Positions 6,500-11,472 of a stretch of 11,472 nucleotides of DNA are shown piece by piece. Position 1 is the first letter of the stretch. Every line of letters starts with the position of its first letter. Under the pieces are notes generated by a model that made no database searches, was not told the DNA's origin, and saw only the letters and a program-made list of their open reading frames with translations. Source of the DNA: Clostridium sp. CAG:411 (GTDB taxonomy: Bacteria; Bacillota; Clostridia; Lachnospirales; Lachnospiraceae); the NCBI GenBank assembly GCA_000437275.1, contig FR899723.1, positions 13,524 through 24,995 of the forward strand, read 5' to 3'. The position numbers were made by a program, and so were the translations under genes.

Positions 6500-6528
6500 T
6501 TTATATGCAACACTATATCATCTGTCAA
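6500..6528 (-). promoter_or_regulatory. Proximal hpt promoter, nearly leaderless
   Basis: On the minus strand a perfect TTGACA (6528-6523) is 17 bp from TATAAA (6505-6500). The predicted start of transcription, near 6493, falls inside the GGAGGG ribosome binding site, so this promoter would make an RNA with almost no leader. Confidence 0.5.
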
Positions 6529-6565
6529 GAACTCCCTTATTTCTATTTTCTAAACAGATAATTAT

Positions 6566-6595
6566 ATTTTAACAATGTTGCATTTCATTTGTCAA
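6566..6595 (-). promoter_or_regulatory. Distal hpt promoter
   Basis: On the minus strand a perfect TTGACA (6595-6590) is 18 bp from TAAAAT (6571-6566). It lies 28 bp after the corA stop codon and would give an hpt leader of about 75 nt including the whole ribosome binding site. Confidence 0.5.
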
Positions 6596-6623
6596 TATTA
6601 TATCGACTTTCTTTATTTTCCTC

Positions 6624-7565
6624 TTAACTAAATAAATCATTCTTCTTTAATATAATGGCTGCCACAGTACAAATACATACAATAAATGCCAGCATAATAG
6701 GGAAGCCATATGCACTATTCGTTAGTGGCAAACTTTTTTCTAAGTTCATTCCCCATAATCCTGATACAATATTAGGAATAGAAAGAATTACAGTAACAGA
6801 AGTCAATACCTTCATTACATTATTCAAAGAATTATCCATTACAGAAGAAAACAATTCTCTTGTTCCATTTAAAATATCACGATAAATATTCGCCATTTCA
6901 ATCGCCTGTTGGTTTTCAATAATAACATCACTAAGCAATTCCTGATCTTCGGGATATTGCTTAATTCTTGCATATCTTGTAAGTTTATCTAATACAACAC
7001 CATTTACACGCAGTGAAGTAGCAAAATAAACTAAATCCGATTCTAACTCATGCAATTCAATTAAGTCCTGTTTTGTCGTTCCTTGACTCAAATGTAGCTC
7101 AATTTCCTCTCTCATTTTGTCAATACGTCTTAGATAATGCAAATAAGCTGATGTATTACTATACAATATTTGATATACAAATCTTGTCTTTTTAAATGTA
7201 TGAAACTCCCTTACTTTTTCATTGATAAAGGGGCGAAGTACCAATGTATCCTCCAAACATACCGTTAATATCATCTTATCCATAAGAATAATCGCTAAGG
7301 GTATGGTTGTGTATGCCTTATTTCCGTTTCTTATTTCTTTTGAAGGAACATCTACTAATATTAACGTATAATCGTCCGTGATTTCAATACGTGATGTTTC
7401 CTCCTCATCCATGGAAGCTCTAAGGTCATCTGCGTCAATCTTACACACAGCGGACACTTCCATAATTTCCTCTAAACTTGGATCAGTCAGGCAAATCCAT
7501 GAATCTTCTTCTATTTCATTTAAGGTATGCAATCTACCATCCATACTTTTAAAGATTCTCAACAT
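6624..7565 (-). CDS. corA: CorA-family divalent cation (Mg2+) transporter
   Basis: The 313-residue protein has the CorA layout: an N-terminal alpha/beta cytoplasmic domain (about 1-115), a long helical stalk (about 120-250), and two C-terminal transmembrane helices (about 251-271 and 286-307). The first ends in the diagnostic pore-mouth motif GLWGMN (269-274). The family forms pentameric inner-membrane channels for Mg2+, sometimes Co2+, gated by cytoplasmic Mg2+. The loop between the helices, LEKSLPLTNSAYGF, is of the usual length. GGGAGGG at 7580-7574 lies 8 nt before the ATG. The gene starts 35 bp after the stop of the secreted PPC-like protein, with no terminator between them, so the two probably share a transcript. 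Substrate preference among divalent metals is inferred from the family. Confidence 0.93.
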   Translation of the reverse strand: MLRIFKSMDGRLHTLNEIEEDSWICLTDPSLEEIMEVSAVCKIDADDLRASMDEEETSRIEITDDYTLILVDVPSKEIRNGNKAYTTIPLAIILMDKMILTVCLEDTLVLRPFINEKVREFHTFKKTRFVYQILYSNTSAYLHYLRRIDKMREEIELHLSQGTTKQDLIELHELESDLVYFATSLRVNGVVLDKLTRYARIKQYPEDQELLSDVIIENQQAIEMANIYRDILNGTRELFSSVMDNSLNNVMKVLTSVTVILSIPNIVSGLWGMNLEKSLPLTNSAYGFPIMLAFIVCICTVAAIILKKNDLFS

Positions 7566-7600
7566 TCCTATCGCCCTCCCTTTCTATTTGATTTATATGA

Positions 7601-8905
7601 CTACTTGGATATTTTATCAACTTTAATTCTGTATATACCAGATCCTTTTTTTACGCTTTTTTTCACTCGTATGTACCAAGTACCAGCAGGCCAAACATCA
7701 GACCTTGCTGTCTTTATCGCATTAATTCTTGAGATTGAAAAAATAGGCTTTGCAGAAAAGTTTATCTTTTTCCCAGTAGCAGTTCGCGTTGGCGGTATTA
7801 CTTCAAGACTAATTTTAGAAGTTCCAGTTGTAGAACCTTCCAAAGAAATTCGCACTTTTGAAGCTTTTTTTAAAACAAATTTATACCAATCATATTGTGA
7901 AGCAGTATCACTTATCGTGACAATTCCAGCAGCACTTTTCTTTCCTAAAGTAAGCTTTAATGCTGATTTTTTCTGCTTTCCACTCTTATCTGAAATAGGA
8001 GCAAACAGGTAACGGAACTGATATGCTCCTGTCACATCCGATACCTTCAAATAATAATTTCCTTTTTTTACGGCAAATACAGATAGATATTCTGTCGAAG
8101 CATTATTATTTGTAGCAACACTAATTGCCTTCTTTGCATTATTACATAATACCACTTTGGGTTTTCCAAATTCATCCTTATCGTAAGATGCTTCTGCATA
8201 TATTACTCCCGCTCTTGGAACATTTAATTTGTAGTAGATCGTACTATTTTTTCCACCTTGATATGCTTTTACATATTTTCCATTTTCCAGTATCCGAGAC
8301 TCACTGGAAATCTGTTGTAATTCAAAGCAAAAAAGATGTTCTGCTATCCATTCAGACTCTGCATCCCAAGTCAATTTTATATAATATGTACTATTTTTCT
8401 TTGCCTCAAAGGATCGAGAATATATCATATTCCCCTGAGAATCAATCTTAACATCCTGTAATGTTCCCACTAATTTGGTACAATCAGAATCACTGTAAAT
8501 CCCTATCGTTATATTTCCCCGTACATCATTATCGGTATCATCTTCACCTATAATTCCACTTCCAGAAATACTACTGCCCGTTACAGTTCCTCCTGTAATA
8601 CCATTATTTATAATTCCATTCGTAGACTTTTTTCTTGTATATATATTGCAGGAAACAATTCCAGCACTGGTAACTACAATGGGTGCAACCACCGCTTTAT
8701 CCGAATAAACTTCTGGATTTATTTCATATTCACTGACTGTCTGTAAATCTTCTGTATCTCCAGATGTCATAAGGTGCGGAATCATCTCCGTCACTTCTGT
8801 TGTTTGTTCAATTCCAATTATATCCTGTGCCGCACAGTTCGTATAGGGTACAGAAAAAAACATGCTTCCAGCCAATACCATGGCAATCAATCTTGCTTTT
8901 CTCAT
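7601..8905 (-). CDS. Secreted protein with PPC-like beta-sandwich domains
   Basis: The 434-residue protein starts with a signal peptide (MRKAR, hydrophobic 6-19, probable cleavage after CAA at about residue 26). The mature part reads as three beta-rich modules at about 68-197, 202-302 and 312-432. The last two resemble bacterial pre-peptidase C-terminal (PPC) domains, with patterns such as YYKLNVPRAGVIYAEA, VKKGNYYLKVSD, YDWYKFVLKKASKVRISL and WPAGTWYIRVKK. The first is interrupted at about 95-127 by a flexible Gly/Ser/Thr/Ile then Asp-rich stretch. No protease, sortase or transmembrane motif is seen, so it is probably a secreted or wall-associated binding protein; its ligand is unknown. AGAGG at 8919-8915 lies 9 nt before the ATG. 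corA follows after 35 bp on the same strand. Export and beta-sandwich character are clear; the PPC family call is moderate. Confidence 0.8.
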   Translation of the reverse strand: MRKARLIAMVLAGSMFFSVPYTNCAAQDIIGIEQTTEVTEMIPHLMTSGDTEDLQTVSEYEINPEVYSDKAVVAPIVVTSAGIVSCNIYTRKKSTNGIINNGITGGTVTGSSISGSGIIGEDDTDNDVRGNITIGIYSDSDCTKLVGTLQDVKIDSQGNMIYSRSFEAKKNSTYYIKLTWDAESEWIAEHLFCFELQQISSESRILENGKYVKAYQGGKNSTIYYKLNVPRAGVIYAEASYDKDEFGKPKVVLCNNAKKAISVATNNNASTEYLSVFAVKKGNYYLKVSDVTGAYQFRYLFAPISDKSGKQKKSALKLTLGKKSAAGIVTISDTASQYDWYKFVLKKASKVRISLEGSTTGTSKISLEVIPPTRTATGKKINFSAKPIFSISRINAIKTARSDVWPAGTWYIRVKKSVKKGSGIYRIKVDKISK

Positions 8906-8953
8906 TTTGCAATTCCTCTCATAATGGATTTTGTCTTTTACTATTTCCTACAT

Positions 8954-8982
8954 AACAAAATGCCTGTCTTGAGCAGGCATTT
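8954..8982 (-). terminator. Terminator or attenuator in the PPC-like gene leader
   Basis: On the minus strand a perfect 9-bp stem (AAATGCCTG 8982-8974 with CAGGCATTT 8966-8958, 7-nt loop) runs into TTTTGTT. It begins about 17 nt after the start site predicted from the extended -10 at 9014-9006 and ends about 50 bp before the start codon at 8905. It may attenuate this gene, or serve as a late terminator for spoVAE, which ends at 9149. Confidence 0.55.
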
Positions 8983-9005
8983 CTACTTTCCATATCATCT
9001 TTTTT

Positions 9006-9014
9006 ATTATAACA
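9006..9014 (-). promoter_or_regulatory. Extended -10 promoter of the PPC-like gene
   Basis: On the minus strand, TGTTATAAT is an exact extended -10 element (TGnTATAAT). No good -35 box is present 17 bp upstream, as is common for extended -10 promoters. Predicted start near 8999, giving a leader of about 95 nt that contains the hairpin at 8982-8958. Confidence 0.5.
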
Positions 9015-9148
9015 CAATCCATTTCATTTCTCTACCCAATTTCCATGTTTATTTTCAAAACCCCGCTATTTTACAATAATATCACCTAATATTTACATAG
9101 ATTTGTTGTAACCTATATTTTCAAAAACAAACTTATACAAAAAGAAAG

Positions 9149-9505
9149 CTACACCTTCTTTTTTGGTTTGAAAATCACCGAACCAATATACCCAAAAATA
9201 AGTGCCGCAGAAATTCCAACCGCTGAAGCTGTAAATCCGCCTTTAAACAAACCTAAAAAGCCGTATTGATCAATCGAATCTTTTACGCCTTGGTATAGCA
9301 CATTACCAAACCCAACCAGAGGAACCGTTGCTCCTGCCTTTCCCCATTCCGAAAAAGGTTTATATATTCCAACCGCTCCCAGTAATGCACCCAAACAAAC
9401 CAAAATCACCATAATTCTTCCCGGCATAAGTTTTGTTGTATCCATCAATATTTGTACCAGCCCACAAATTATTCCACCAACCACAAATGCGATTAAATAG
9501 TCCAT
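9149..9505 (-). CDS. spoVAE: Stage V sporulation protein AE
   Basis: The 118-residue hydrophobic protein has about four transmembrane segments. It matches the SpoVAE pattern at MDYLIAFVVGGIICGLVQILMD, the P-G-R-I-M-V-x-x-V-x-L-G-A segment, and a conserved central VPLVGFGNVLYQGVKD (81-96 region) before the last hydrophobic pair. SpoVA proteins form a complex in the inner forespore membrane that moves dipicolinic acid into the developing spore and releases it at germination. It starts 2 nt after the spoVAD stop. The GAGGGAGGAG encoding the last SpoVAD codons serves as its ribosome binding site, so the two are co-expressed. A short A/T-rich hairpin around the stop codon might aid termination but is weak. 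Confidence 0.93.
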   Translation of the reverse strand: MDYLIAFVVGGIICGLVQILMDTTKLMPGRIMVILVCLGALLGAVGIYKPFSEWGKAGATVPLVGFGNVLYQGVKDSIDQYGFLGLFKGGFTASAVGISAALIFGYIGSVIFKPKKKV

Positions 9506-9507
9506 AT

Positions 9508-10539
9508 TTACTCCTCCCTCTCAAGCAATACACCATGTGCAATCCCCGGAACCGTTCGTCCCTCATTGAAACTAACTTTTGATAGCAACGCACCCGTTGG
9601 AACAAACAAAACTTTCTTCCACTTCTTCTTTCTGAATTGTTCCATTACATAGCCTGCCAAGGTCACCGCTGCACATCCACAACCACTTCCTCCTGCATGT
9701 ACATCCTGTTCCCTTTCTTCATATATTTCAATGCCACAATCCATATGCTGTTTTTCAATGTCATAATTTTGGCTGGATAATATATCTAACAAAACTCTTT
9801 GTCCTACAAATCCTAAGTCTCCCGTTATAATTTTGTCATATTCTTTCGGCTGTGTCTGAAAATCCTCAAAATGTGCTTGAATTACATTTGCAGCCGCTGG
9901 TGCCATACAAGCCCCCATATTCATAGAGTCCTTCATTCCAAAGTCTGTGACTTTTCCCGTAGTAATGCCTGCAATCTTTACATATGGCCCATGCCCCAGC
10001 TTCTGTTTTCCAATGATAAATGCGCCACTTCCTGTAACTGTCCATGTTGCACATAAAGGCTTTTGATTTCCATAAGATAAAGGAAAACGAAATTGTCGTT
10101 CAGCCGCTTCTGTGTGGCTGGAAGTAACTGCAATTGTACGATTTGCAAATCCAGCTTCTACCATCATGGAAGCTAACGCCATGCTTTCTCCCATAGTGGA
10201 ACAGGCACCATATACACCAAACAGTGGAATCTGATATTTTGCAATTCCAAAGGTACTAGCAGTAAGTTGGTCCTGCAAATCTCCTGCAACTAAATAGTCA
10301 ATCTCTTTCGCCTCTATCCCTGCCTTGTTTAAGGCAATCTGCACTGCCCTCTCCTGCAAATTTCCTTCTGCTTCCTCCCAGGCAGAGCCACCACACATAG
10401 GGTCCTCCTCAATGCAGTCAAAATATTTTGCCAGCGGACCTTCTCCCTCTTTTTTGCCTACAATACTACTACAGCCTATAATATATGGGGGTTCCTCGTA
10501 ACGTATGCTTTGTTGCCCGATATGTTTATTTTTTGCCAT
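9508..10539 (-). CDS. spoVAD: Stage V sporulation protein AD
   Basis: The 343-residue protein has a thiolase-like fold: an N-terminal half with LQERAVQIALNKAGI and a GACSTMGES stretch at the former thiolase active-site cysteine (C113). The C-terminal half includes KEYDKIITGDLG, HAGGSGCGCAAVTLAGYV and a closing SFNEGRTVPGIAHGV. These are hallmarks of SpoVAD, the soluble SpoVA subunit known in Bacillus to bind dipicolinic acid. The frame is open to a GTG at 10548, but that codon overlaps the AAGGAG ribosome binding site. ATG 10539 lies 8 nt after it and was chosen. A sigma-G-type promoter stands directly upstream, and spoVAE follows after 2 nt. spoVAC, usually just upstream in Clostridia, is replaced here by birA. 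Confidence 0.95.
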   Translation of the reverse strand: MAKNKHIGQQSIRYEEPPYIIGCSSIVGKKEGEGPLAKYFDCIEEDPMCGGSAWEEAEGNLQERAVQIALNKAGIEAKEIDYLVAGDLQDQLTASTFGIAKYQIPLFGVYGACSTMGESMALASMMVEAGFANRTIAVTSSHTEAAERQFRFPLSYGNQKPLCATWTVTGSGAFIIGKQKLGHGPYVKIAGITTGKVTDFGMKDSMNMGACMAPAAANVIQAHFEDFQTQPKEYDKIITGDLGFVGQRVLLDILSSQNYDIEKQHMDCGIEIYEEREQDVHAGGSGCGCAAVTLAGYVMEQFRKKKWKKVLFVPTGALLSKVSFNEGRTVPGIAHGVLLEREE

Positions 10540-10569
10540 AGCACACACTCCTTATAGAAATCTTTTTCT

Positions 10570-10599
10570 TAGTATGTACTATCTCTTTTAAAAATATGC
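10570..10599 (-). promoter_or_regulatory. Sigma-G-type (forespore) promoter of spoVAD-spoVAE
   Basis: On the minus strand, GCATA (10599-10595) and CATACTA (10576-10570) are separated by 18 bp. This matches the Bacillus sigma-G consensus of GNATR and CATNNTA with about 18 bp between. The predicted start, near 10563, is about 25 bp before the ATG at 10539 and keeps the AAGGAG site. Sigma-F recognises similar sequences, so the choice between them is inferred from spoVA biology. Confidence 0.7.
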
Positions 10600-10607
10600 A
10601 AAGCATA
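10590..10607 (-). terminator. Possible weak birA terminator overlapping the sigma-G -35 box
   Basis: On the minus strand TATGC, a TTT loop and GCATA form a perfect but short 5-bp stem followed by five T. It is 19 bp after the birA stop codon. The 3' arm is the same GCATA used as the -35 element of spoVAD. The short stem makes it a doubtful terminator. Confidence 0.3.
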
Positions 10608-10625
10608 CCTACTCTTTTTTATATA

Positions 10626-11472
10626 TTATTTTTCATCTACATATCCATAAAGTCCTCGAACAGATACTTCTCCGCTGGAAACAACTTCTCTTGTTCCATC
10701 TGTATATTCGACCAATAAACCAAAATCATCCGTTACCTCCAAGGCTGTTCCAAATTTTTCTTCTTTTCCTTTTAGTAGTCTAACTTGTTTTTGCGTAGTA
10801 ATACAGGCATCACGATAATATTTTAAATATTCCTCTTTTTGATCTGGCCATTTCGTATACATAACATCTAATTCTTCAATAATAGCAGCCGTAAGCTCTG
10901 CTCGATTTACAGTTTTTCCAAGAACTTCATCCAGCGAAGATGCCTTGTTTTGAAGCTCTGCTGGAAAATCTGAAATCTTATAATGCACATTTATTCCAAT
11001 CCCAGCAATCAGGTATTGAATGTATCCGCTTTCTCCTTCCATTGCCATCTCTGTTAAAATGCCACATATTTTTTTTCCTTTCATCACAATGTCATTTACC
11101 CACTTTATGCCTGGGCGTTCTCCTGTCACACGCTCTATTGCCCGTGAAACACACACCGAAATCCATGCGGTAATTTCCGAAATTTGATTCAATCCACTTT
11201 GTGGACGAAACAAAACAGACATATAAATTCCTGCATCTTTTCCTGATGTGAAATTTCTTCCTAATCTTCCTCTTCCAGCACTCTGTTCATTTGCAACAAC
11301 AACCGTTCCTTCCTTGGCACCATTTTGCGCCAATTCTTTTAATCTGGTATTCGTAGAATCCGTTTGTTCAAAATAAATAATTTCCGCTTCCCTCTCTTTT
11401 TTTAAAAAGGAACAAATCTCTCCTGTTGTCAAACAATCCGCTGATTTTTCTAATCGATACCCCCGATTAGTC
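10626..11472 (-). CDS. birA: Biotin-protein ligase / biotin repressor BirA (5' end outside window)
   Basis: The frame is open to the window edge, giving 281 visible codons. At 11471-11451 it reads TNRGYRL, the usual end of the BirA winged-helix DNA-binding domain. The gene therefore encodes the long regulatory form, with its HTH lying beyond 11472. The TTG at 11432 is an internal codon. The catalytic part has FEQTDSTNTRLKE, the biotinyl-AMP loop SAGRGRLGR (nt 11282-11256), KWVNDI (a variant of KWPNDI) from nt 11105, KICGILTE and the GIGIN motif. A C-terminal SH3-like domain follows, ending GEVSVRGLYGY. The enzyme attaches biotin to carboxylase carrier proteins through biotinyl-5'-AMP, and long forms also repress biotin genes. 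Only a 77-86 bp gap carrying the spoVAD promoter separates it from spoVAD. Confidence 0.93.
   Translation of the reverse strand, partial: TNRGYRLEKSADCLTTGEICSFLKKEREAEIIYFEQTDSTNTRLKELAQNGAKEGTVVVANEQSAGRGRLGRNFTSGKDAGIYMSVLFRPQSGLNQISEITAWISVCVSRAIERVTGERPGIKWVNDIVMKGKKICGILTEMAMEGESGYIQYLIAGIGINVHYKISDFPAELQNKASSLDEVLGKTVNRAELTAAIIEELDVMYTKWPDQKEEYLKYYRDACITTQKQVRLLKGKEEKFGTALEVTDDFGLLVEYTDGTREVVSSGEVSVRGLYGYVDEK

Noticed and set aside
7527..8012. A 161-codon plus-strand ORF opposite the PPC-like gene and the corA start
   Set aside because: It spans the junction of two real minus-strand genes, has no ribosome binding site and its composition is that of antisense translation.
9360..9605. 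An 81-codon minus-strand ORF across the spoVAD-spoVAE junction
   Set aside because: It is a frame-shifted shadow of both sporulation genes, which are unambiguous.
11430..11432. TTG at 11432 as the start of birA
   Set aside because: No ribosome binding site, and the frame continues upstream with TNRGYRL, the end of the BirA winged-helix domain, to the window edge.
1..11472. Mobile elements, CRISPR arrays, tRNA or rRNA genes, known riboswitches
   Set aside because: No transposase, integrase, repeat-spacer array or recognisable structured RNA was seen on either strand; only the short hairpins listed were found.

Overview
This AT-rich window looks like chromosomal DNA from a spore-forming, low-GC Gram-positive anaerobe, most likely a Clostridia member resembling Lachnospiraceae. 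The evidence is the pair spoVAD and spoVAE behind a sigma-G-type promoter, strong GGAGG-type ribosome binding sites, an AbrB/SpoVT-type regulator, a DUF815-type ATPase and a cytoplasmic GH13 glycosidase. No insertion sequence, phage gene, CRISPR array, tRNA or rRNA was recognised. Assignment below the level of Clostridia is inference.

Layout. Positions 1-633 (minus) hold the 5' part of a secreted protein with bacterial Ig-like (BIG2) domains. It diverges from a rightward block at 738-3982: an AbrB/SpoVT-family regulator (963-1241), an EamA/DMT-type 10-helix transporter (1429-2295) and a GH13 alpha-amylase-family enzyme (2363-3982). The rest runs leftward. Read in transcription order from the right edge it is: birA (biotin ligase/repressor, N-terminus cut by the window end), spoVAD-spoVAE, a secreted three-domain PPC-like protein, a CorA-type Mg2+ transporter, a small Hpt phosphotransfer protein, a DUF815-type AAA+ ATPase and thiamine pyrophosphokinase. 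The amylase and the kinase genes converge on a bidirectional terminator at 3993-4035.

How the genes relate. spoVAD-spoVAE form a sporulation unit for handling dipicolinic acid, with a very good forespore-type promoter between birA and spoVAD. The PPC-like protein and CorA are 35 bp apart and probably co-transcribed. The ATPase and thiN overlap by 8 bp at a GTG start and are probably translationally coupled. The other genes look like independent housekeeping or cell-surface units.

Several starts differ from the longest open frame. GH13 starts at 2363, thiN at GTG 4682, hpt at 6482 and spoVAD at 10539. birA has no start inside the window, because its reading frame continues to the edge with the TNRGYRL end of a BirA winged-helix domain.

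I do not see a clearly new multi-gene system. The best leads are small. Two genes (the AbrB-like regulator and the PPC-like secreted protein) have a terminator-like hairpin directly after a good promoter, suggesting attenuation or tiny RNAs. The GH13 enzyme has a roughly 90-residue helical insertion in its C-terminal beta domain. spoVAD-spoVAE lack an adjacent spoVAC. The thiamine pyrophosphokinase has an altered R-x-D-H motif.
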